Shown: positions 15,056-20,216 of the stretch, in pieces
Numbering within the stretch: position 1 is the stretch's first letter
How the letters are laid out: each line of letters opens with the position of its first letter
DNA from: an uncultured Ruminiclostridium sp.
GTDB taxonomy: Bacteria > Bacillota > Clostridia > Oscillospirales > Ruminococcaceae
DNA length: 20,216 bases
Assembly (NCBI GenBank): GCA_910585505.1
Contig: CAJUFF010000037.1
Span: 1 to 20,216, forward strand
Direction: 5' to 3'
The notes under the pieces: model-generated
What the model saw: only the letters and a program-made list of their open reading frames with translations
Databases searched by the model: none
What the model was told of the DNA's origin: nothing
Made by a program: the position numbers and the translations under genes

Positions 15056-15088
15056 ATCTTTAGTCAAGTTGCAGAATTGATTAAAGAT
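15056..15088. repeat. Palindromic repeat, family 3, copy 2
   Basis: The arms ATCTTTAGTCAA (15056-15067) and TTGATTAAAGAT (15077-15088) form a 12-bp stem with one G-T pair and a 9-nt loop. The preceding bases (TTGCC..GATACCG) resemble those before copy 1 at 7160, suggesting common ancestry. Confidence 0.6.
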
Positions 15089-15101
15089 TGCGCCCTAAGC
15101 A

Positions 15102-15154
15102 CTGATCTTTGGTCTTCCGCATTATTATTTATCTATACTTTGACTAAAGATTAG
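15102..15154. repeat. Palindromic repeat, family 3, copy 3
   Basis: The arms CTGATCTTTGGTC (15102-15114) and GACTAAAGATTAG (15142-15154) form a 13-bp stem with two G-T pairs around a 27-nt A/T-rich loop. The core sequence is the same as in the copies at 7160 and 15056. Confidence 0.6.
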
Positions 15155-15251
15155 AATAAGAGGCGGGAATATCCGGCAGCGGTTATCAGTTTTCCGAAGC
15201 GGAAAGGCAATATGCTGGATATCGGAAAAAAGATATAATATAGTTAAGTAC

Positions 15252-15280
15252 ATTATATATTGCGTTTGGCAAAATGTCAA
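15252..15280 (-). promoter_or_regulatory. Consensus sigma-A promoter driving the c-di-GMP gene
   Basis: TTGACA (15275-15280), a 17-nt spacer and TATAAT (15252-15257) on the minus strand match consensus at every position. It points towards the 9482-14881 gene. Confidence 0.85.
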
Positions 15281-15326
15281 GAGAAAACGGAAATTTTTAA
15301 AAAATTTTGTCAAAAATACACAAAAC

Positions 15327-15355
15327 TTGACAAAACTATATAAAAGTGGTATTAT
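15327..15355 (+). promoter_or_regulatory. Sigma-A promoter of the riboswitch-MATE unit
   Basis: TTGACA (15327-15332), a 17-nt spacer and TATTAT (15350-15355). An overlapping TATAAT (15353-15358) would give a 20-nt spacer. The transcript would begin near 15362 and run through the riboswitch into the MATE gene. It is divergent from the promoter at 15252-15280. Confidence 0.7.
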
Positions 15356-15421
15356 AATTACGACTTAAAATGAGTTTTTTCGGAAGAAAGAAAACACAGC
15401 CAATAAATTCAATAATATTGT

Positions 15422-15474
15422 ATACAGGTCGGATAGGAACCTGTATGAGGGCTATGCGGTACGCATGGCCTTTT
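15422..15474 (+). promoter_or_regulatory. Probable guanidine-IV (mepA-type) riboswitch with terminator
   Basis: Hairpin P1 has arms ATACAGGT (15422-15429) and ACCTGTAT (15439-15446) and the loop CGGATAGGA. After TGAG comes a second hairpin, GGCTATGCG (15450-15458), loop GTA, CGCATGGCC (15462-15470), then TTTT. This is an intrinsic terminator. The loop ATAG (15433-15436) is complementary to CTAT (15452-15455) in the 5' arm of the terminator, so a pseudoknot could break the terminator. That is the layout I know for guanidine-IV (mepA motif) riboswitches, which sit upstream of MATE exporters in Clostridia and switch transcription on. The next gene is a MATE exporter. The assignment rests on recalled motif and context and has not been checked with a covariance model. 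Confidence 0.72.
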
Positions 15475-15510
15475 AAAACGTGAAAAATCGTATACTGCCG
15501 ATTGTATTTC

Positions 15511-15566
15511 ATACTAATATCGGTTTAAAAAGCCATTTTATCCACTTTTTAAACCGATATTAGTAT
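15511..15566. repeat. Perfect 22-bp-stem palindrome in the MATE leader
   Basis: The arms 15511-15532 (ATACTAATATCGGTTTAAAA plus AG) and 15545-15566 are exact reverse complements around a 12-nt loop. The 5' end ATACTAAT is shared with family 3 copy 1 (7160) and with the edge of family 1 copy 2 (about 9265), so it may be another member of the palindromic repeat set. It lies between the riboswitch and the ribosome site of the MATE gene. Confidence 0.8.
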
Positions 15567-15644
15567 CAAGCCACAGATCAAAAATGATATATGAATTACA
15601 ATTGCACCCAAAACAAAAAAACGAAAACGAACGGAGGAAGAGTT

Positions 15645-17027
15645 TTGGCAAAACAGTATCAGATAGATATGTGCAGCGGTTCGGTGCTTAAGAAAATGCT
15701 GCTGTTTTCGCTGCCGCTTATGGCTTCGGGACTGCTCCAGCTTCTTTTCAATGCGGCGGATATAATCGTTGTGGGACGCTTCGCGGGAGACAATTCCATG
15801 GGCGCGGTCGGATCCACTTCTTCTCTCATAAACCTCTTTACCAATATTTTTGTGGGACTCTCGGTGGGCGTAAACGTTGTTGTGGCACGCACTCGCGGGT
15901 CAGGTTCGGATCGCGGGATTCATGACGCGGTGCATACTTCCATGCTGCTTTCCGTTATCTGCGGAGCGGTTCTGGCGGCCGCTGGCGTTGTCCTGGCTCC
16001 ACAGATGCTGGAAATCATGAACGCTACCGAAGCGCAGCTTCCGCTGGCGGTCACTTATTTAAGAATATATTTTATCGGAATGCCCGCCATGATGGTGTAT
16101 AATTTCGGCTCCGCAATACTGCGAGCGGTAGGGGATACCAAGCGGCCTTTATATTTTCTCACGGCGGCCGGCATAATCAATGTGGGACTGAATCTGCTTT
16201 TTGTAATAGTGATGCAAATGGATGTGGCGGGAGTGGCTCTGGCTACGGTTATCTCGCAGTGTATTTCCGCGGCGCTGATTGTTGTTTGCCTGATAAAAGA
16301 CAATACGGCGATACGGCTTGATTTAAGGCAGCTTAAGATAAATAAGCATGTTCTTTTATCGGTTGTGAGAGTGGGACTTCCCGCAGGGTTTCAGGGAATG
16401 ATCTTTTCTCTTTCCAATGTGGTTATTCAGTCCTCGGTAAACCTTTTCGGGGATACCGTGGTGTCAGGAAATTCCTCGGCCGCTTCAATTGAAGGTTTTA
16501 TTTATATGGCGATGAACACCTTTCATCAGGCGTCGGTATCCTTCACCAGCCAGAACATGGGCGCGGGAAAATACAAAAGAATACCGAAGATACTTTTCAG
16601 TTCACTTCTTTGCGTGACGATTACGGGCGTCGTAACGGGTTGGGCAGCATTTTTGCTGGGAGAGCCGCTGCTGGGAATATATTCAAAAACGCCGGAGGTT
16701 ATAGTGGCGGGAATGAAAAGACTTTCGATTATTCTTACCACTTATTTTTTGTGCGGCGGAATGGACGTTATGGTCGGTATGCTGAGGGGACTTGGATATT
16801 CTATAATGCCGATGATTGTGTCGCTGCTGGGAGCCTGCGGACTCAGGATACTGTGGATTGCCACCGTTTTTCAAATTCCGGAGTACCACACCATAACGGC
16901 GGTGTATCTTTCTTATCCCGTTTCATGGGGATTGACCTTCGGGTGTCATGTCATTTGCTACATAATTGTCTGGCGCATGCTTAAAAAGAGAAATCGAGAG
17001 GTTTTCGAGAAAGCCGGAAGCGTCTAA
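15645..17027 (+). CDS. MATE-family multidrug/cation efflux transporter
   Basis: A polytopic inner-membrane antiporter, expected to have 12 helices, that exports cationic compounds using an ion gradient. The 460-aa protein starts MAKQYQIDMCSGSV and continues LLFSLPLMASGLLQLLFNAA and DIIVVGRFAGDNSMGAVGST, the typical N-terminal MATE signature. The matching second half has LSVVRVGLPAGFQGMIFSLS. I choose the TTG at 15645 because GGAGG (15633-15637) lies 7 nt upstream and the N-terminus then fits the family; the ATG at 15591 would add 18 low-complexity residues and lacks a ribosome site. The leader carries a guanidine-IV-like riboswitch, which suggests guanidinium or a related guanidino compound as substrate or inducer, in the manner of MepA. 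That substrate is inference. Confidence 0.92.
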   Translation: MAKQYQIDMCSGSVLKKMLLFSLPLMASGLLQLLFNAADIIVVGRFAGDNSMGAVGSTSSLINLFTNIFVGLSVGVNVVVARTRGSGSDRGIHDAVHTSMLLSVICGAVLAAAGVVLAPQMLEIMNATEAQLPLAVTYLRIYFIGMPAMMVYNFGSAILRAVGDTKRPLYFLTAAGIINVGLNLLFVIVMQMDVAGVALATVISQCISAALIVVCLIKDNTAIRLDLRQLKINKHVLLSVVRVGLPAGFQGMIFSLSNVVIQSSVNLFGDTVVSGNSSAASIEGFIYMAMNTFHQASVSFTSQNMGAGKYKRIPKILFSSLLCVTITGVVTGWAAFLLGEPLLGIYSKTPEVIVAGMKRLSIILTTYFLCGGMDVMVGMLRGLGYSIMPMIVSLLGACGLRILWIATVFQIPEYHTITAVYLSYPVSWGLTFGCHVICYIIVWRMLKKRNREVFEKAGSV

Positions 17028-17102
17028 ACCGAAAATACCGTAATGAAACAACGAAATATGCGCATATCCTTTTAAGGAAATTTCGTATATCAAAGATATG
17101 TT

Positions 17103-17119
17103 GCGCGGTGTTGCCTTAA
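17103..17119 (+). repeat. Solo end of the family 2 MITE-like element
   Basis: GCGCGGTGTTGCCTTAA is identical to the right end of family 2 as read at 4140-4156, but the rest of the element is absent. It lies about 75 bp after the MATE stop codon, in a stretch of small palindromes. Confidence 0.6.
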
Positions 17120-17128
17120 CAATCCGAC

Positions 17129-17218
17129 GGAATTGCGCAGCAATTTCGAGGTTCGGTGGTGGGGGTTATCCCCCTGAACCGAGAGATGTCACCCGCCGTT
17201 TAAGAGGCGGGTGACATC
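17129..17218. repeat. Hairpin cluster between the MATE gene and agrD
   Basis: Three structures follow one another: the GGAATTGCGCAGCAATTTC palindrome (17129-17147), a GGTTC..GGGGG-TTAT-CCCCC..GAACC hairpin (about 17150-17180), and a perfect 13-bp stem (GATGTCACCCGCC, 17185-17197, with 17206-17218). None is followed by a T-tract. The last one lies where both convergent units (MATE plus, agr minus) should end, so it may still stall transcription. Confidence 0.6.
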
Positions 17219-17254
17219 CGGCAAAGATTATAAAGGATATTCGCAATTTACGGT

Positions 17255-17398
17255 TTACTTTACAAGCCTTTTAAGTGTTTCGGGCTCTTTGGGCTGATAA
17301 GTTTCCCATCTTGAAGCGGCGCCGCAAGCTCTTTTTGCCGATTCGAGAACCGTTTTTGCAACGGCTCCGAGAACGGCTGACTTTACAGACTTTTTCAT
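17255..17398 (-). CDS. agrD: AgrD-like cyclic (thio)lactone autoinducer precursor
   Basis: A 47-aa propeptide: an amphipathic Lys/Ala/Val-rich N-terminal part (1-23), then ACGAASRWETYQPKEPE and a basic tail. Cys25 is the expected thiolactone residue. YQPKEP matches the acidic/proline C-terminal recognition region of clostridial AgrD (compare HQPEEP in Clostridium perfringens). By that alignment the mature ring would be about C25 to T33, which is inference. AAAGGAG (17408-17414) lies 9 nt before the ATG, the best ribosome site in the locus. The ATG overlaps the agrB stop (ATGA), showing translational coupling. AgrB would cleave and cyclise the peptide, and the AgrC-AgrA pair would sense it. 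Confidence 0.88.
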   Translation of the reverse strand: MKKSVKSAVLGAVAKTVLESAKRACGAASRWETYQPKEPETLKRLVK

Positions 17399-17982
17399 GT
17401 TTTTCTTCTCCTTTCGCAAAATTTTCCTAGCAGCATTAAATCAGCCACGAAGAACAAGGTTAATGATACCGTATGATAAAGAGGACAGCCAAAACTGAAC
17501 ATCAGAATCATTACGGTCAGCCAAAACGCCATCTCAATAATCGAAATAATCTTGCTTCGTTTCTTTTCACGATTCGTGAGAGGCTTGTTGTGATTTTCAA
17601 CAGGGGCAAAGCGGCAGACTATTATCAAGCTGAAAATATAAAAAGCGAACCAACAGCGCTCGTCAATATCCGAAAGCAAATAGTCCATCGCTAAAATTGC
17701 CAGAAAAACGGAAACAAAGGATATTTTACAAAGTAAATAGGTGGGTGCGTGAAATCCTCCGGTGTGCAGTCTTGTAAAGCAGAATACTATGTAAAAAATG
17801 ACGCTTTCCCAAAAATTTCCGCTTATAACGCCTATGGCGAGCACCATAACAATATTTATTACCGAAGAAACGCAAAGTTCAAAACCGTATTGGTATATTT
17901 CTCTCTCTTCTTCGGGGAAAATTTTTTCGCGAATAAAAAAGTCAACTATAATACTGCAAAGCTCAGTTATAATCCTGATCAC
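17395..17982 (-). CDS. agrB: AgrB accessory gene regulator, peptide-processing endopeptidase
   Basis: An integral membrane cysteine protease that removes the AgrD C-terminus and forms the thiolactone. The 195-aa length fits. The conserved core RLHTGGFHAPTYLLCK places the catalytic pair at H78 and C85, the same 7-residue spacing as H77/C84 in Staphylococcus aureus. FAPVENHNKPL is a second family signature. Several hydrophobic segments are visible (about 39-56, 58-70, 85-104, 112-124, 150-185). The only workable start is GTG at 17982: an in-frame stop lies two codons upstream, and no strong ribosome site is visible. The 74-bp gap to agrC contains a hairpin. The gene ends in an ATGA overlap with agrD. 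Confidence 0.93.
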   Translation of the reverse strand: MIRIITELCSIIVDFFIREKIFPEEEREIYQYGFELCVSSVINIVMVLAIGVISGNFWESVIFYIVFCFTRLHTGGFHAPTYLLCKISFVSVFLAILAMDYLLSDIDERCWFAFYIFSLIIVCRFAPVENHNKPLTNREKKRSKIISIIEMAFWLTVMILMFSFGCPLYHTVSLTLFFVADLMLLGKFCERRRKT

Positions 17983-18021
17983 CCGCTTTCATTTGCTTTT
18001 GCGTATTCTATTTTTTAGTAT

Positions 18022-18052
18022 TTTGCGTAAACGGCAAGTTTACGGCGCAAAT
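18022..18052. repeat. Intercistronic hairpin between agrC and agrB
   Basis: TTTGCGTAAAC and GTTTACGGCGCAAA pair with a small bulge around a 5-nt loop, immediately after the agrC stop and about 40 nt before the agrB GTG. There is no adequate T-tract for a terminator. It could be a processing or stability element that sets the ratio of sensor to signal proteins. Confidence 0.5.
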
Positions 18053-18056
18053 AATA

Positions 18057-19346
18057 TTATTTTTCGGAATTTATCCAGACTTGGGCGACAAAATAACCGT
18101 TTTTTTCGTTAAATTCAACATTCCCGTTATATTTTTCCGCAATGCTTTTTATCGACTTAATTCCGAAGCTATGTTCCCTTTTATCTTTTTTTATAGTTTT
18201 AAGCTCCGGATTATCTTTAAGGACGGATGACGCAATTTTATTTTTTACGGCAATGTAAATAAACGCACCTTTTGTTTCCATATCAAGACTGATGTTCGGA
18301 TCCGACAAATCGCAGCCTTCGATGGCATTATCCAGAAGATTTGAAAGCAGGATACTTATATCCACATCGTTTATTTCAATAAATCGAACGTCAATCATGC
18401 ATTTGATTGCTATTCCCTTTTTTGCGGCAAGTGAGATTTTGCTGTTTACTGCCGCGTCTATAACGGCACTCTCCGTATTTATTCCCGTAACGGCGGGAGC
18501 TATTTGTTGTTTAACTATGTTTTCAATATAAGCCATGGCTTCATCGGGCTTATTATCTGAAATAAGAGCCGCCAACGCGGTAAAACAGTGTTTTATATCA
18601 TGCCGCAGAGTCCTCATTTCAATATAGCGTTCTTTTGTCTCAACCGCCAATTTTTCCTGCGCAAAAAGACTGGTTTTCAATAAGTTGTATTCTTCCTTTG
18701 TTATGTAGTTTTTTTGCATTTTGCACATTAAAATGTAAAGTAAAATATTCAGAAATGCTATCAGCATAAAAATAACGGCGTATAAAAAAGCGTTTTCGTC
18801 CTGCTTTCTTGAAATGTTCCAGATAATTGAAGTTATAATAAACGATATAAAAAAGCATGAAAGCCGGATAATCTGCTGAAAACGGCTCAGGGCAAAAGTA
18901 GTTTGCTTTCTTGATTTTATGAGAATTTCGGTGATGACCAATAACGCTGTTTTTGAAAAAAACAAAACATAAAGTCTCATTGAACCGCCCACAAGAGCTT
19001 CCGCTCTGTTATTTCCCGCTAAGGCGCTGAATATGTTTATCGCAGTCATACTTACGGGAAATGCGGTAACGGTTGGGATAACGGCAGCCAATATCTTTTC
19101 CCACGCTTTTCCTTTCATAAAAACAAACGAATAAATAAGAAAGAGAAATATATCGATTATCGGCGCAATATCCGAATAATTGTTTATCTGAGTGAGGAAA
19201 AACCCGTTTACAAATAAAACGGCAAAGAATGCGCAGGATTTCAGCCATTTATATTTTTTGTTTTTAAATCCGAGAAAACCGTTGCAGAGTCTTACATAAA
19301 TACAGCATTCCGCGACCGAAGCGGCAGTTTCTATTATTTCATTCAT
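18057..19346 (-). CDS. agrC: AgrC-like sensor histidine kinase
   Basis: A membrane receptor for the autoinducing peptide. The 429-aa protein has a hydrophobic N-terminal sensor of about six or seven helices (residues about 5-208), then a coiled segment and a GHKL-type kinase. The phospho-acceptor is expected at H249 in MRTLRHDIKHCF. The N-box is SNLLDNAIEGC (about 335-345) and the G-box HSFGIKSIKSIAEKYNG (about 392-408). This is the HPK10/AgrC-ComD type with a short ATPase region. The ATG at 19346 overlaps the agrA stop by 4 nt (ATGA), and there is no clear ribosome site, which indicates translational coupling. It is the second gene of an agrA-agrC-agrB-agrD unit. Confidence 0.93.
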   Translation of the reverse strand: MNEIIETAASVAECCIYVRLCNGFLGFKNKKYKWLKSCAFFAVLFVNGFFLTQINNYSDIAPIIDIFLFLIYSFVFMKGKAWEKILAAVIPTVTAFPVSMTAINIFSALAGNNRAEALVGGSMRLYVLFFSKTALLVITEILIKSRKQTTFALSRFQQIIRLSCFFISFIITSIIWNISRKQDENAFLYAVIFMLIAFLNILLYILMCKMQKNYITKEEYNLLKTSLFAQEKLAVETKERYIEMRTLRHDIKHCFTALAALISDNKPDEAMAYIENIVKQQIAPAVTGINTESAVIDAAVNSKISLAAKKGIAIKCMIDVRFIEINDVDISILLSNLLDNAIEGCDLSDPNISLDMETKGAFIYIAVKNKIASSVLKDNPELKTIKKDKREHSFGIKSIKSIAEKYNGNVEFNEKNGYFVAQVWINSEK

Positions 19347-20056
19347 AAGTCGGCGCTTCTGATTTTTTCATATTGTATCTTGAATTCCCGAATTTTATTT
19401 CTGCTTATCGGAACCTCAGCTCCGCTTTTAAGGCACACGCAATTTTTTTTTGAAAAAGCAATTTGCTCTGCGTTTATGATGTAGCTTTTATGGATACGGA
19501 TAAAGCCGTATTTCATAAGCCGCGCCGCCGTATTGCTGAGGCTTCCGTAAAAACTGACTACATTATCGCCTTTAAGGTGCGCGTGTATACGATGCCCTAT
19601 AACTTCTACATATTCAATATCTTTTATTTCAATCGGCATATCGTGTTCGTTGGATAAATAAATAAGTTTTTGTTTATTTGACTGTTTTGAAATTTCGCTG
19701 ATAACGTCGCGCAGTACATCGGCAAGCTCTTCCTGAAGGCGGCGCTTCCTGATAAAACGAAAAGGACGGAATTTAAGCGAAGAATAAACAAGCTCGTCGT
19801 GTTCGGTTACAAAAATTATAAGGGTTTTTCTGTCACAGTCGGTTATTTGTTTCGCAATCTCAAATCCTCCCACGTCGGGAATGTTGATATCAAGAAAAAC
19901 GATATCATATTTCGCCCTATTTAAAATAAAATCCGTCCCGCTGTCGAAAACGGAAACATTGATTTGAATATTGTGAGTGTCAAAAAATTCTTTTATCATC
20001 AATACAAATTTTTTTGTAAAAATTTTTTCATCGTCACACACAGCAGCTTTGATCAT
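19343..20056 (-). CDS. agrA: AgrA-like LytTR response regulator
   Basis: The cytoplasmic partner of AgrC. From the chosen start it is 237 aa. The receiver (about 1-120) has acidic residues D8-D9, acceptor D56 (DIVFLDINIPD) and K104 (RFIRKRR). The LytTR DNA-binding domain (about 135-232) shows IEYVEVIGHRIHAHLKG and FIRIHKSYIINAEQI. I use the ATG at 20056, at the natural receiver start; the frame stays open to a TTG at 20173, which is not supported. Its own ribosome site is poor (AAAGG 12 nt upstream), but the ATG overlaps the stop of a small upstream ORF with a better site. The expected target is an agr or regulon promoter carrying direct repeats; I found no convincing repeat in the part of the upstream region visible here. 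Confidence 0.92.
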   Translation of the reverse strand: MIKAAVCDDEKIFTKKFVLMIKEFFDTHNIQINVSVFDSGTDFILNRAKYDIVFLDINIPDVGGFEIAKQITDCDRKTLIIFVTEHDELVYSSLKFRPFRFIRKRRLQEELADVLRDVISEISKQSNKQKLIYLSNEHDMPIEIKDIEYVEVIGHRIHAHLKGDNVVSFYGSLSNTAARLMKYGFIRIHKSYIINAEQIAFSKKNCVCLKSGAEVPISRNKIREFKIQYEKIRSADL

Positions 20057-20139
20057 AACGGTTTCCCGCCTTTCAAAATAGAAAGCTTGTGTGTCAAAGT
20101 ATTGTAATATAATGAATATATTTTTGCATGATTTTTCAT
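20053..20139 (-). CDS. Possible 28-aa upstream ORF coupled to agrA
   Basis: A 28-codon frame (starts MKNHAKIYSLYYN, ends KGGKPL) has AAAGGG (20149-20154) 9 nt before its ATG. Its TGA overlaps the agrA ATG as ATGA. The same overlap style joins agrA-agrC and agrB-agrD. It may be a leader peptide that hands ribosomes to agrA, or simply a chance frame. The peptide has no recognisable domain. Low certainty. Confidence 0.4.
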   Translation of the reverse strand: MKNHAKIYSLYYNTLTHKLSILKGGKPL

Positions 20140-20216
20140 ACCGCTTCACCCTTTCGGTAATATTTTGGCTCAACCCCCAAAGTAGTGGAAAAGGTTAGAA
20201 AGGACAAGAAACGGCG

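Larger units (their letters stand above)
14882..15251 (-). promoter_or_regulatory. Long repeat-rich 5' leader of the c-di-GMP gene
   Basis: From the predicted start near 15245 to the ATG at 14881 the transcript would have a leader of about 360 nt. It contains two family 3 hairpins (15102-15154, 15056-15088), a GGTTC..GAACC hairpin (about 14984-15000) and a short GGAATTGCGAAGCAATTCC palindrome (14944-14962). I looked for a c-di-GMP riboswitch (GEMM-type) core and did not see one. The ribosome site (AGGAAGG) sits about 12 nt from the ATG. Confidence 0.55.

Noticed and set aside
14882..15251. Possible c-di-GMP riboswitch in the leader of the c-di-GMP gene
   Set aside because: No recognisable GEMM-I or GEMM-II conserved core on the minus strand; the structure there is explained by repeat hairpins.
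15125..15313. 62-residue minus-strand frame
   Set aside because: The consensus promoter at 15252-15280 lies inside it, it has no ribosome site, and its composition is that of A/T-rich non-coding DNA.
15370..15483. 37-codon frame across the riboswitch, starting at ATG 15370
   Set aside because: It starts about 8 nt after the predicted transcript start with no ribosome site, and the RNA structure explains the sequence better.
20057..20173. N-terminal extension of AgrA back to TTG at 20173
   Set aside because: It would add 39 residues before a standard receiver start; the ATG at 20056 matches the family and sits at the uORF overlap.

Overview
The window reads as chromosomal DNA of a low-to-moderate G+C, motile, endospore-forming Clostridia member, most likely from the Ruminococcaceae/Oscillospiraceae. 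The grounds are a flagellin gene with a sigma-28 promoter, a SleB cortex-lytic enzyme, AGGAGG-type ribosome sites, an agr-type peptide signalling locus and a MATE gene with a guanidine-IV-like leader. Genus is inference. Nothing looks like a phage or a large island. The intergenic spaces are crowded with short palindromic, MITE-like repeats.

Layout. 1-2100: the 5' part of a flagellin gene (minus), with a sigma-28 promoter and a CsrA-like hairpin in its leader, preceded by fliB (flagellin lysine methylase) on the same strand. 2200-3850: an Rpn/PD-(D/E)XK nuclease-family gene and a lipoprotein (both minus). 3871-4157: two repeat elements back to back. 4154-6787: nnr (NAD(P)HX repair), a 79-aa membrane protein and sleB (all minus). 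6788-7221: divergent region with a MerR-type promoter separated from its gene by a 180-bp MITE-like element. 7222-8217: MerR-family regulator (plus). 8337-9095: secreted, C-terminally anchored surface protein (minus). 9269-9460: a second copy of the first repeat plus a long imperfect hairpin. 9482-14881: a 1799-aa cytosolic protein carrying both a phosphodiesterase (EAL) and a diguanylate cyclase (GGDEF) module (minus). 14882-15644: about 760 bp without a confident protein gene. It holds two outward-facing sigma-A promoters, repeat hairpins, a probable guanidine-IV riboswitch and a 22-bp-stem palindrome. 15645-17027: MATE efflux pump (plus). 17028-17254: repeat hairpins. 17255-20056: an agr locus in the order agrA-agrC-agrB-agrD (minus), including a 47-aa agrD, with a 28-codon ORF overlapping the agrA start.

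The regulatory systems cover motility (sigma-28, CsrA, flagellin methylation), cyclic di-GMP, peptide quorum sensing, and ligand-sensing control by MerR and a riboswitch. The sequence does not show that these systems talk to each other. The most notable points are the agr locus, the opposed c-di-GMP modules in one chain, the guanidine-IV-like leader with a corrected TTG start for the MATE pump, the TipA-like internal start in the MerR gene, and the repeat families placed inside promoters, leaders and a stop codon.
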